NCBI RefSeq assembly: GCF_051020955.1
Contig: NC_135020.1
Coordinates: 860,001 to 924,000 of the forward strand
From: Megalopta genalis
Taxonomy: Eukaryota > Arthropoda > Insecta > Hymenoptera > Halictidae
Direction: 5' to 3'
DNA length: 64,000 nucleotides
In this document: positions 35,549 through 48,178 of the stretch, piece after piece
Numbering within the stretch: position 1 is the stretch's first letter
Layout: each line of letters opens with the position of its first letter
Notes under the pieces: model-generated
The model's database searches: none
Seen by the model: the letters and a program-made list of their open reading frames with translations, nothing else
Told to the model about the DNA's origin: nothing
Translations under genes and position numbers: made by a program

Positions 35549-37518
35549 CTCTTGTTGCTCTTGTTGCAGTTGTTGTTCTTGTTGTTCTGATTGTTGATGT
35601 TCTTGTTGTTCATTTTGTTGTTGTTCTTGTTGTTCTTGTTGTTGTTGTTGTTGTTCTGGTTGTTGTTGTTGTTGTTCTTGCTATTCTTGTTGTTCTTGTT
35701 GTTGTTGATGTTGTTGTTGTTGTTGCTCTTGCTGTTCTTGTTGTTCTTGTTGTTCTTCTTGTTCTTCTTCTTCTTCTTGTTGTTGTTCTTGTTTATGTTA
35801 TTCTTGTTGTTGTTGTTGTTCTTGTTGTTCCTGTTGTTGTTGTTGTTCTTGTTGTTCCTGTTGTTCTTGTTGTTCTTGTTGTTCTTGTTGTTCTTGTTGT
35901 TCTTGTTGTTCTTGTTGTTCTTGCTGTTCTTGTTCTTGTTGTTCTTGTTGTTCTTGTTGTTCTTGTTGATCTTGTTGTTCTTGTTGTTCTTGTTGCTCTT
36001 GTTGCTCTTGTTGCTCTTGTTGCTCTTGTTGCTGTTGTTGTTCTTGTTGTTCTCATTGTTGATGTTCTTGTTGTTCATGTTGTTGTTGTTCTTGTTGTTC
36101 TTGTTGTTGTTGTTGTTGTTCTGGTTGTTGTTGTTGTTGTTCTTGCTATTCTTGTTGTTCTTGTTGTTGTTGATGTTGTTGTTGTTGTTGCTCTTGCTGT
36201 TCTTGTAGTTCTTGTTGTTCTTCTTGTTGTTCTTCTTCTTGTTGTTGTTGTTCTTGTTTATGTTATTCTTGTTGTTGTTGCTCTTGTTGTTCCTGTTGTT
36301 GTTGTTGTTCTTGTTGTTCTTGTTGTTGTTGTTCATGTAGTTCTTCTTGTTGCTGTTCTTGCTGTTCTTGTTCTTGTTGTTCTTGTTGTCCTTGCTGTTC
36401 TTGTTGTTATTGTTGTTGATGTCCTTGTTGTTCTTGTTGTTCTTGTTGTTCTTGTTGACCTTGTTGTTCTTGTTGTTCTGGTTGGTGATGTTGTTGTTGT
36501 TCATGTTGTTGTTGTTCTTTTTGTTCTTGTTGTTGTTGTTGTTGTAGTTGTTCTGGTTGTTGATGTTCTTGTTGTTCATGTTGTTGTTGTTCTTGATGTT
36601 CTTGTTGTTCTTGTTGATCTTGTTGTTCTTGTTGTTCTTGATGTTCTTGTTGTTCTAGTTGTTGTTGTTGTTGTTGTTGTTCTTGTTGTTCTTGTTGTTC
36701 TTAGTGCTCTTCTTGCTCTTGTTGCTCTTGTTGCTCTTGTTGCTGTTGTTGCTGTTGTTGTTCTGGTTGTTGATGTTCTTGTTGTTTATGTTGTTGTTGT
36801 TCTTTTTGTTCTTGTTGTTGTTGTTGTTGTTCTTGGTCTTGTTGTTCTTGTTGTTCTTGATGTTCTTGTTGTTCTAGTTGTTGTTGTTGTTGTTGTTGTT
36901 CTTGATGTTCTTGTTGTTCTGGTTGTTCTTGTTGTTCTTGTTGTTCTTCTTGCTGTTCTGGTTGTTCTTGTTGTTCTTGTTATTCTTGTTGTTCTCGTTG
37001 TTTTCGTTGTTCTCGTTGTTCTCGTTGTTCTCGTTGTTCTCGTTGTTCTCGTTGTTCTCGTTGCTCTCGTTGTTCTTGTTGTTCTTGTTGTTCTTGTTGT
37101 TCTTGTTGTTCTTGTTGTTCTTGTTGTTCTTGTTGTTCTTGTTGTTCTTGTTGTTCTTGTTGTTCTTGTTGTTCTTGTTGTTCTTGTTGTTCTTGTTGTT
37201 CTTGTTGTTCTTGTTGTTCTTGTTGTTCTTGTTGTTCTTGTTGTTCTTGTTGTTCTTGTTGTTCTTGTTGTTCTTGTTGTTCTTGTTGATCTTGTTGTTC
37301 TTGTTGTTAATGTTGTTCTTGTTGTTCTTGTTGTTGTTCTAGTTGTCCTTGTTGTTGTTGTTCTTGTTGTTCTTGTTGTTCTTGTTGTTCTTGTTGTTCT
37401 TGTTGTTCTTGTTGTTCTTGTTGTTCTTGTTGTCCTTGTTGGTCTTGTTGTTCTTGTTGTTCTTGTTGTTCTTGTTGTTCTTGTTGTTCTTGTTGTTCTT
37501 GTTGTTCTTGTTGTTCTT

Positions 37519-37549
<31 letters not shown>

Positions 37550-38117
37550 TTCTTGTTGTTCTTGTTGTTCTTGTTGTTCTAGTTGTTGTTGTCCTTGTTA
37601 TTCTCGTTGTTCTTGTTGCTCCTGTTGCTCTTGTTGCACTTGTTGTTGTTGTTGCTGTTGTTGTTCTGGTTGTTGATGTTCTTGTTGTTCATGTTGTTGT
37701 TGTTCTTGATGTTCTTGTTGTTCTTGTTGTTCTTGTTGTTCTTGTTGTTCTTGTTGTTCTTGTTGTTCTTGTTGATCTTGTTGTTCTTGTTGTTCTTGTT
37801 GCTCTTGTTGCTCTTGTTGCTCTTGTTGCTCTTGTTGCTGTTGTTGTTCTTGTTGTTCTGATTGTTGATGTTCTTGTTGTTCATGTTGTTGTTGTTCTTG
37901 TTGTTCTTGTAGTTGTTGTTGTTGTTCTGGTTGTTGTTGTTGTTGTTCTTGCTGTTCTTGTTGTTCTTGTTGTTGTTGATGTTGTTGTTGTTCTGGTTGT
38001 TCTTGTTGTTCTTGTTGTTCCGGTTGTTGTTGTTGTTGTTGTTCTTGTTTTTGTTGTTCTTGTTGTTGTTGTTGTTGTTCTTGCTGTTCTTGTTCTTGTT
38101 GCTCTTGTTGTTCTTAA

Positions 38118-38150
<33 letters not shown>

Positions 38151-39033
38151 CCTTGTTGTTCTTGTTGTTCTCGTTGCTCTTGTTGTTCTTGTTGTTCTTG
38201 TTGTTCTTGTTGTTCTTGTTGTTCTTGTTGTTTTTGTTGATCTTGTTGTTCTTGTTGTTCTTGTTGTTCTTGTTGTTCTTCTTGCTGTTCTGGTTGTTCT
38301 TGTTGTTCTTGTTGTTCTTCTTGCTGTTCTGGTTGTTCTTGTTGTTCTTGTTATTCTTGTTGTTCTCGTTGTTCTCGTTGTTCTCGTTGTTCTCGTTGTT
38401 CTCGTTGTTCTCGTTGCTCTCGTTGCTCTCGTTGTTCTTGTTGTTCTTGTTGTTCTTGTTGTTCTTGTTGTTCTTGTTGTTCTTGTTGTTCTCGTTGTTC
38501 TCGTTGTTCTTGTTGTTCTTGTTGTTCTTGTTGTTCTTGTTGTTCTTGTTGTTCTTGTTGTTCTTGTTGTTCTTGTTGTTAATGTTGTTCTTGTTGTTCT
38601 TGTTGTTCCGGGTGTTCATGTTGTTGTTCTTGTTGTTGTTGTTGTTCTTATTTTTGTTGTCGTTGTTGTTGTTTTTCTTGCTGTTCTTGTTCTTGTTGTT
38701 CTTGTTGTTCTTGCTGGTCATGTTGTTCTTGTTGTTCTTGTTGTTCTTGTTGTTCTTGTTGTTCTTGTTGTTCTTGTTGTTCTTGTTGTTCTTGTTGTTC
38801 TTGTTGTTGTTATTGTTGTTGTTGTTCTTGTCGTTCTTGTTGTTCTTGTTGTTCCTGTTGTTCTTGTTGTTCTTGTTGGTCTTGTTGTTCTTGTTGTTCT
38901 TGTTGTTCTTGTTGTTCTTGTTGTTCTTGTTGTCCTTGTTGTTCTTGCTGTTCTTGTTCTTGTTGTTCTTGTTGTTCTTGTTGTTCTTGTTGTTCTTGTT
39001 GTTCTTGTTGTTCTTGTTGATCTTGTTGTTCTT

Positions 39034-39064
<31 letters not shown>

Positions 39065-40806
39065 CTCTTGTTGCTCTTGTTGCAGTTGTTGTTCTTGTTG
39101 TTCTGATTGTTGATGTTCTTGTTGTTCATTTTGTTGTTGTTCTTGTTGTTCTTGTTGTTGTTGTTGTTGTTGTTCTGGTTGTTGTTGTTGTTGTTCTTGC
39201 TATTCTTGTTGTTCTTGTTGTTGTTGATGTTGTTGTTGTTGTTGCTCTTGCTGTTCTTGTTGTTCTTGTTGTTCTTCTTGTTCTTCTTCTTCTTCTTGTT
39301 GTTGTTCTTGTTTATGTTATTCTTGTTGTTGTTGTTGTTCTTGTTGTTCCTGTTGTTGTTGTTGTTCTTGTTGTTCCTGTTGTTCTTGTTGTTCTTGTTG
39401 TTCTTGTTGTTCTTGTTGTTCTTGTTGTTCTTGTTGTTCTTGCTGTTCTTGTTCTTGTTGTTCTTGTTGTTCTTGTTGTTCTTGTTGATCTTGTTGTTCT
39501 TGTTGTTCTTGTTGCTCTTGTTGCTCTTGTTGCTCTTGTTGCTCTTGTTGCTGTTGTTGTTCTTGTTGTTCTCATTGTTGATGTTCTTGTTGTTCATGTT
39601 GTTGTTGTTCTTGTTGTTCTTGTTGTTGTTGTTGTTGTTCTGGTTGTTGTTGTTGTTGTTCTTGCTATTCTTGTTGTTCTTGTTGTTGTTGATGTTGTTG
39701 TTGTTGTTGCTCTTGCTGTTCTTGTAGTTCTTGTTGTTCTTCTTGTTTATGTTATTCTTGTTGTTGTTGCTCTTGTTGTTCCTGTTGTTGTTGTTGTTCT
39801 TGTTGTTCTTGTTGTTGTTGTTCATGTAGTTCTTCTTGTTGCTGTTCTTGCTGTTCTTGTTCTTGTTGTTCTTGTTGTCCTTGCTGTTCTTGTTGTTATT
39901 GTTGTTGATGTCCTTGTTGTTCTTGTTGTTCTTGTTGTTCTTGTTGACCTTGTTGTTCTTGTTGTTCTGGTTGGTGATGTTCTTGTTGTTCATGTTGTTG
40001 TTGTTCTTTTTGTTCTTGTTGTTGTTGTTGTTGTAGTTGTTCTGGTTGTTGATGTTCTTGTTGTTCATGTTGTTGTTGTTCTTGATGTTCTTGTTGTTCT
40101 TGTTGATCTTGTTGTTCTTGTTGTTCTTGATGTTCTTGTTGTTCTAGTTGTTGTTGTTGTTGTTGTTGTTCTTGTTGTTCTTGTTGTTCTTAGTGCTCTT
40201 CTTGCTCTTGTTGCTCTTGTTGCTCTTGTTGCTGTTGTTGCTGTTGTTGTTCTGGTTGTTGATGTTCTTGTTGTTTATGTTGTTGTTGTTCTTTTTGTTC
40301 TTGTTGTTGTTGTTGTTGTTCTTGGTCTTGTTGTTCTTGTTGTTCTTGATGTTCTTGTTGTTCTTGTTGTTCTTGTTGTTCTTGTTGTTCTTGGTGTTCT
40401 TGTTGTTCTTGTTGTTCTAGTTGTTGTTGTTGTAGTTGTTGTTCTTGTTGTTGTTCTCGTTGATCTCGTTGTTCTCGTTGTTCTCGTTGTTCTTGTTGTT
40501 CTTTTTGTTCTTGTTGTTCTTGTTGTCCTTGTTGTTGTTGTTGCTGTTGTTGTTCTTGTTGTTCATGTTGTTGTTGTTCTGGTTGATGTTGTTGTTCTTG
40601 TTCTTGTTTTTCTTGTTGTTCTTGTTGTTCTTGTTGCTCTTGTTGCTCTTGTTGCTCCTGTTGTTCTTGTTGTTCTTCTTGTTCTTGTTATTCTTATTGT
40701 CCTTGTTGTTCTTGCTGTTGTTGTTACCGTTGTTCTTGTTGTTGTTGTTCTTGTTCTTGCTGTTCATGTTGTTGTGGTTCTGGTAGATGTTGTTGTTCTT
40801 GTTCTT

Positions 40807-40837
<31 letters not shown>

Positions 40838-41265
40838 TTCTTGATGTTCTTGCTGTTGTTGTTCCTGTTGTTCTTGTTGTTGTTGTTGTTGTTCTTGCTG
40901 TTCTTGTTCTTGTTGCTCTTGTTATTCCTGTTGTTCTTGTTGTTCTTGTTGTTCTTGTCGTTCCTGTTGTTCTTGTTGTTCTTGTTGTTCTTGTTGTTCT
41001 TGTTGTTCTTGTTGTTGTTGTTGTTCTTGTTGTTGTTCGTGTTGTTCTTGTTGTTGTTCTTGTTTTTGTTGTTCTTGTTGTTGTTGTTGTTCTTCCTGTT
41101 CTTGTTCTTGTTGTTCTTGTTGTTCTTGTTGTTCTTGTTGTTCTTGCTGCTCTTTCTGTTCATGTTGTTCTTGTTGTTCTTGTTGTTGTTGTTGTTGTCC
41201 TTGTTGTTCTTGTTGTTCTTGTTGTTCTTGTTGTTCTTGTTGTTCTTGTTGTTCTTGTTGTTCTT

Positions 41266-41296
<31 letters not shown>

Positions 41297-41346
41297 TTCT
41301 TGTTGTTCTTGTTGTTCTTGTTGTTCTTGTTGTTCTTGTTGTTCTT

Positions 41347-41377
<31 letters not shown>

Positions 41378-44300
41378 TTCTTGTTGTTCTTGTTGTTCTT
41401 GTTGATCTTGTTGTTCTTGCTGTTCTTGTTGTTCTTGTTGTTGTTGCTGTTCTTGCTGTTCTTGTTGTAGTTGTTGTTTTTGTTGATCTTGTTGTTCTTG
41501 TTGTTGTTGTTGTTCTTGTTGTAGTTGTAGTTGTTGTCCTTGTTATTGTTGTAGTTCTTGTTGTTCTTGTTGTTCTTGTTGTTCTTGTTGTTCTTGTTGT
41601 TCTTGTTGTTCTTGTTGTTCTTGTTGATCTTGTTGTTCTTGTTGTTCTTGTTGTTCTTGTTGTTCTTCTTGCTGTTCTGGTTGTTCTTGTTGTTCTTGTT
41701 GTTCTTCTTGCTGTTCTGGTTGTACTTGTTGTTCTTGTTATTCTTGTTGTTCTCGTTGTTCTCGTTGTTCTCGTTGTTCTCGTTGTTCTCGTTGTTCTCG
41801 TTGTTCTCGTTGCTCTCGTTGTTCTTGTTGTTCTTGTTGTTCTTGTTGTTCTTGTTGTTCTTGTTGTTCTTGTTGTTCTTGTTGTTCTTGTTGTTCTTGT
41901 TGATCTTGTTGTTCTTGTTGTTCTGGTTGGTGATGTTCTTGTTGTTCATGTTGTTGTTGTTCTTTTTGTTGTTGTTGTTGTTGTTGTTGTTGTTCTGGTT
42001 GTTGATGTTCTTGTTGTTCATGTTGTTGTTGCTCTTGATGTTCTTGTTGATCTTGTTGTTCTTGTTGTTCTTGGTGTTCTTGTTGTTCTAGTTGTTGTTG
42101 TCGTTGTTGTTCTTGTTGTTCTTGTTGTTCTTAGTGCTCTTCTTGCTCTTGTTGCTCTTGTTGCTCTTGTTGCTCTTGTTGCTGTTGTTGCTGTTGTTGT
42201 TCTGGTTGTTGATGTTCTTGTTGTTTATGTTCTTGTTGTTCTTTTTGTTCTTGTTGTTGTTGTTGTTGTTCTTGGTCTTGTTGTTCTTGTTGTTCTTGAT
42301 GTTCTTGTTGTTCTTGTTGTTCTTGGTGTTCTTGTTGTTCTTGTTGTTCTAGTTGTTGTTGTTGTAGTTGTTGTTCTTGTTGTTGTTCTCGTTGATCTCG
42401 TTGTTCTCGTTGTTCTCGTTGTTCTTGTTGTTCTTTTTGTTCTTGTTGTTCTTGTTGTCCTTGTTGTTGTTGTTGCTGTTGTTGTTCTTGTTGATCATGT
42501 TGTTGTTGTTCTGGTTGATGTTGTTGTTCTTGTTCTTGTTTTTCTTGTTGTTCTTGTTGTTCTTGTTGTTCTTGTTGTTCTTGTTGCTCTTGTTGCTCTT
42601 GTTGTTCTTGTTGTTCTTCTTGTTCTTGTTATTCTTATTGTCCTTGTTGTTCTTGCCGTTGTTGTTCCCGTTGTTCTTGTTGTTGTTGTTCTTGTTCTTG
42701 CTGTTCATGTTGTTGTGGTTCTGGTAGATGTTGTTGTTCTTGTTCTTGTTGTTCTTGTTGCTCTTGTTGTTCTCGTTGTTCTTGTTGTTCTTGCTGTTGT
42801 TGTTCCTGTTGTTCTTGTTGTTGTTGTTCTTGCTGTTCTTGTTCTTGTTGCTCTTGTTGTTCCTGTTGTTCTTGTTGTTCTTGTTGTTCTTGTCGTTCCT
42901 GTTGTTCTTGTTGTTCTTGTTGTTCTTGTTGTTCTTGTTGTTCTTGTTGTTGTTGTTGTTCTTGTTGTTGTTCGTGTTGTTCTTGTTGTTGTTCTTGTTT
43001 TTGTTGTTCCTGTTGTTGTTGTTGTTCTTCCTGTTCTTGTTCTTGTTGTTCTTGTTGTTCTTGTTGTTCTTGTTGTTCTTGTTGTTCTTGCTGCTCTTTC
43101 TGTTCATGTTGTTGTTGTTGTTCTTGTTGTTGTTGTTGTTGTCCTTGTTGTTCTTGTTGTTCTTGTTGTTCTTGTTGTTCTTGTTGTTCTTGTTGTTCTT
43201 GTTGTTCTTGTTGTTCTTGTTGATCTTGTTGTTCTTGTTGTTCTTGTTGTTCTTGTTGTTCTTCTTGCTGTTCTGGTTGTTCTTGTTGTTCTTGTTGTTC
43301 TTCTTGCTGTTCTGGTTGTACTTGTTGTTCTTGTTATTCTTGTTGTTCTCGTTGTTCTCGTTGTTCTCGTTGTTCTCGTTGTTCTCGTTGTTCTCGTTGT
43401 TCTCGTTGCTCTCGTTGTTCTTGTTGTTCTTGTTGTTCTTGTTGTTCTTGTTGTTCTTGTTGTTCTTGTTGTTCTTGTTGTTCTTGTTGTTCTTGTTGAT
43501 CTTGTTGTTCTTGTTGTTCTGGTTGGTGATGTTCTTGTTGTTCATGTTGTTGTTGTTCTTTTTGTTGTTGTTGTTGTTGTTGTTGTTGTTCTGGTTGTTG
43601 ATGTTCTTGTTGTTCATGTTGTTGTTGCTCTTGATGTTCTTGTTGATCTTGTTGTTCTTGTTGTTCTTGGTGTTCTTGTTGTTCTAGTTGTTGTTGTCGT
43701 TGTTGTTCTTGTTGTTCTTGTTGTTCTTAGTGCTCTTCTTGCTCTTGTTGCTCTTGTTGCTCTTGTTGCTCTTGTTGCTGTTGTTGCTGTTGTTGTTCTG
43801 GTTGTTGATGTTCTTGTTGTTTATGTTCTTGTTGTTCTTTTTGTTCTTGTTGTTGTTGTTGTTGTTCTTGGTCTTGTTGTTCTTGTTGTTCTTGATGTTC
43901 TTGTTGTTCTTGTTGTTCTTGGTGTTCTTGTTGTTCTTGTTGTTCTAGTTGTTGTTGTTGTAGTTGTTGTTCTTGTTGTTGTTCTCGTTGATCTCGTTGT
44001 TCTCGTTGTTCTCGTTGTTCTTGTTGTTCTTTTTGTTCTTGTTGTTCTTGTTGTCCTTGTTGTTGTTGTTGCTGTTGTTGTTCTTGTTGATCATGTTGTT
44101 GTTGTTCTGGTTGATGTTGTTGTTCTTGTTCTTGTTTTTCTTGTTGTTCTTGTTGTTCTTGTTGTTCTTGTTGTTCTTGTTGCTCTTGTTGCTCTTGTTG
44201 TTCTTGTTGTTCTTCTTGTTCTTGTTATTCTTATTGTCCTTGTTGTTCTTGCCGTTGTTGTTCCCGTTGTTCTTGTTGTTGTTGTTCTTGTTCTTGCTGT

Positions 44301-44814
44301 TCATGTTGTTGTGGTTCTGGTAGATGTTGTTGTTCTTGTTCTTGTTGTTCTTGTTGCTCTTGTTGTTCTCGTTGTTCTTGTTGTTCTTGCTGTTGTTGTT
44401 CCTGTTGTTCTTGTTGTTGTTGTTCTTGCTGTTCTTGTTCTTGTTGCTCTTGTTGTTCCTGTTGTTCTTGTTGTTCTTGTTGTTCTTGTCGTTCCTGTTG
44501 TTCTTGTTGTTCTTGTTGTTCTTGTTGTTCTTGTTGTTCTTGTTGTTGTTGTTGTTCTTGTTGTTGTTCGTGTTGTTCTTGTTGTTGTTCTTGTTTTTGT
44601 TGTTCCTGTTGTTGTTGTTGTTCTTCCTGTTCTTGTTCTTGTTGTTCTTGTTGTTCTTGTTGTTCTTGTTGTTCTTGTTGTTCTTGCTGCTCTTTCTGTT
44701 CATGTTGTTGTTGTTGTTCTTGTTGTTGTTGTTGTTGTCCTTGTTGTTCTTGTTGTTCTTGTTGTTCTTGTTGTTCTTGTTGTTCTTGTTGTTCTTGTTG
44801 TTCTTGTCGTTCTT

Positions 44815-44845
<31 letters not shown>

Positions 44846-46521
44846 TTCTTGTTGTTCTTGTTGATCTTGTTGTTCTTGCTGTTCTTGTTGTTCTTGTTGT
44901 TGTTGCTGTTCTTGCTGTTCTTGTTGTAGTTGTTGTTTTTGTTGTTCTTGTTGTTCTTGTTGTTCTTGTTGTTGTTCTTGTTGTTGTTGTTGTTCTTATT
45001 GTAGTTGTAGTTGTTGTCCTTGTTATTGTTGTAGTTCTTGTTGTTCTTGTTGTTCTTGTTGTTCTTGTTGTTCTTGTTGTTCTTGTTGTTCTTGTTGTTC
45101 TTGTTGTTTTTGTTGATCTTGTTGTTCTTGTTGTTCTTGTTGTTCTTGTTGTTCTTCTTGCTGTTCTGGTTGTTCTTGTTGTTCTTGTTGTTCTTCTTGC
45201 TGTTCTGGTTGTTCTTGTTGTTCTTGTTATTCTTGTTGTTCTTGTTATTCTTGTTGTTCTCGTTGTTCTCGTTGTTCTCGTTGTTCTCGTTGTTCTCGTT
45301 GTTCTCGTTGTTCTCGTTGTTCTCGTTGTTCTCGTTGCTCTCGTTGTTCTTGTTGTTCTTGTTGTTCTTGTTGTTCTTGTTGTTCTTGTTGTTCTTGTTG
45401 TTCTTGTTGTTCTTGTTGTTCTTGTTGTTCTTGTTGTTCTTGTTGTTCTTGTTGTTCTTGTTGTTCTTGTTGTTCTTGTTGTTCTTGTTGTTCTTGTTGT
45501 TCTTGTTGTTCTTGTTGTTCTTGTTGTTCTTGTTGATCTTGTTGTTCTTGTTGTTCTTGTTGTTCTTGTTGTTGTTCTAGTTGTCCTTGTTGTTGTTGTT
45601 CTTGTTGTTCTTGTTGTTCTTGTTGTTCTTGTTGTTCTTGTTGTTCTTGTTGTTCTTGTTGTTCTTGTTGTTCTTGTTGTCCTTGTTGGTCTTGTTGTTC
45701 TTGTTGTTCTTGTTGTTCTTGTTGTTCTTGTTGTTCTTGTTGTTCTTGTTGTTCTTGTTGTTCTTGTTGTTCTTGTTGTTCTTGTTGTTCTTGTTGTTCT
45801 TGTTGTTCTTGTTGTTCTTGTTGTTCTTGTTGTTCTTGTTGTTCTTGTTGTTCTTGTTGTTCTTGTTGTTCTTGTTGTTCTTGTTGTTCTTGTTGTTTTT
45901 GTTGTTCTAGTTGTTGTTGTTGTTGTTGTTGTTGTCCTTGTTATTCTCGTTGTTCTTGTTGCTCCTGTTGCTCTTGTTGCTCTTGTTGCTGTTGTTGCTG
46001 TTGTTGTTCTGGTTGTTGATGTTCTTGTTGTTCATGTTGTTGTTGTTCTTGATGTTCTTGTTGTTCTTGTTGTTCTTGTTGTTCGTGTTGTTCTTGTTGT
46101 TCTTGTTGTTCTTGTTGTTCTTGTTGATCTTGTTGTTCTTGTTGTTCTTGTTGCTCTTGTTGCTCTTGTTGCTCTTGTTGCTCTTGTTGCTGTTGTTGTT
46201 CTTGTTGTTCTGATTGTTGATGTTCTTGTTGTTCATGTTGTTGTTGTTCTTGTTGTTCTTGTTGTTGTTGTTGTTGTTCTGGTTGTTGTTGTTGTTGTTC
46301 TTGCTGTTCTTGTTGTTCCTGTTGTTGTTGATGTTGTTGTTGTTCTGGTTGTTCTTGTTGTTCTTGTTGTTCCGGTTGTTGTTGTTGTTGTTGTTGTTCT
46401 TGTTTTTGTTGTACTTGTTGTTGTTGTTGTTGTTGTTCTTGCTGTTCTTGTTCTTGTTGCTCTTGTTGTTCTTGATGTTCTTGTTGTTGTTGTTGTTGTT
46501 GTTGTTGTCCTTGTTGTTCTT

Positions 46522-46552
<31 letters not shown>

Positions 46553-48147
46553 TTCTTGTTGTTCTTGTTGTTCTTGTTGTTCTTGTTGTTTTTGTTGATC
46601 TTGTTGTTCTTGTTGTTCTTGTTGTTCTTGTTGTTCTTCTTGCTGTTCTGGTTGTTCTTGTTGTTCTTGTTGTTCTTCTTGCTGTTCTGGTTGTTCTTGT
46701 TGTTCTTGTTATTCTTGTTGTTCTCGTTGTTCTCGTTGTTCTCGTTGTTCTCGTTGTTCTCGTTGTTCTCGTTGTTCTCGTTGCTCTCGTTGTTCTTGTT
46801 GTTCTTGTTGTTCTTGTTGTTCTTGTTGTTCTTGTTGTTCTTGTTGTTCTTGTTGTTCTTGTTGTTCTTGTTGTTCTTGTTGTTCTTGTTGTTCTTGTTG
46901 TTCTTGTTGTTCTTGTTGGTCTTGTTGTTCTTGTTGTTCTTGTTGTTCTTGTTGTTCTTGTTGTTCTTGTTGATCTTGTTGTTCTTGTTGTTCTTGTTGT
47001 TAATGTTGTTCTTGTTGTTCTTGTTGTTGTTCTAGTTGTCCTTGTTGTTGTTGTTCTTGTTGTTCTTGTTGTTCTTGTTGTTCTTGTTGTTCTTGTTGTT
47101 CTTGTTGTTCTTGTTGTCCTTGTTGGTCTTGTTGTTCTTGTTGTTCTTGTTGTTCTTGTTGTTCTTGTTGTTCTTGTTGTTCTTGTTGTTCTTGTTGTTC
47201 TTGTTGTTCTTGTTGTTCTTGTTGTTCTTGTTGTTCTTGTTGTTCTTGTTGTTCTTGTTGTTCTTGTTGTTCTTGTTGTTCTTGTTGTTCTTGTTGTTCT
47301 TGTTGTTCTTGTTGTTCTTGTTGTTCTAGTTGTTGTTGTTGTTGTTGTTGTTGTTGTTCTCCTTGTTATTCTCGTTGTTCTTGTTGCTCCTGTTGCTCTT
47401 GTTGCTCTTGTTGCTCTTGTTGCTCTTGTTGCTGTTGTTGCTGTTGTTGTTCTGGTTGTTGATGTTCTTGTTGTTCATGTTGTTGTTGTTCTTGATGTTC
47501 TTGTTGTTCTTGTTGTTCTTGTTGTTCTTGTTGTTCTTGTTGATCTTGTTGTTCTTGTTGTTCTTGTTGTTCTTGTTGCTCTTGTTGGTCTTGTTGCTCT
47601 TGTTGCTCTTGTTGCTCTTGTTGCTGTTGTTGCTGTTGTTGTTCTGGTTGTTGATGTTCTTGTTGTTCATGTTGTTGTTGTTCTTGATGTTCTTGTTGTT
47701 CTTGTTGTTCTTGTTGTTCTTGTTGTTCTTGTTGTTCTTGTTGATCTTGTTGTTCTTGTTGTTCTTGTTGTTCTTGTTGCTCTTGTTGGTCTTGTTGCTC
47801 TTGTTGCTCTTGTTGCTCTTGTTGCTGTTGTTGTTCTTGTTGTTCTGATTGTTGATGTTCTTGTTGTTCATGTTGTTGTTGTTCTTGTTGTTCTTGTTGT
47901 TGTTGTTGTTGTTCTGGTTGTTGTTGTTGTTGTTCTTGTTGTTGTTGATGTTGTTGTTGTTCTGGTTGTTCTTGTTGTTCTTGTTGTTCCGGTTGTTCTT
48001 GTTGTTCCGGTTGTTGTTGTTGTTGTTGTTGTTCTTGTTTTTGTTGTTCTTGTTGTTCTTGTTGTTGTTGTTCTTGCTGTTCTTGTTCTTGTTGCTCTTG
48101 TTGTTCTTGATGTTCTTGTTGTTGTTGTTGTTGTCCTTGTTGTTCTT

Positions 48148-48178
<31 letters not shown>

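Larger units (their letters stand above)
33371..36898. repeat. 3.5-kb tandem duplication, first unit
   Basis: Begins TTCTTGATG TTC with two EEQQ/Pro elements and an Arg block. It continues with pure runs, the TTCTAGTTGTCC element (33819), alpha-like and module E sequence (35045), TTCATTTTG (Asn) at 35610 and the TGA/TAG-bearing module. It matches 36899 onward with an offset of 3,528, falling to 3,489 through internal losses of whole triplets. Confidence 0.85.
36899..40358. repeat. 3.5-kb tandem duplication, second unit
   Basis: Second unit of the 3.5-kb duplication, with module E at 38579, TTCATTTTG at 39127 and TGA at 39572. Relative to the first unit it has lost about 36 bases near 39743-39747, where the TTCTTGTTGTTCTTC part before TTTATG is missing. 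All differences seen are whole triplets. Confidence 0.85.
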
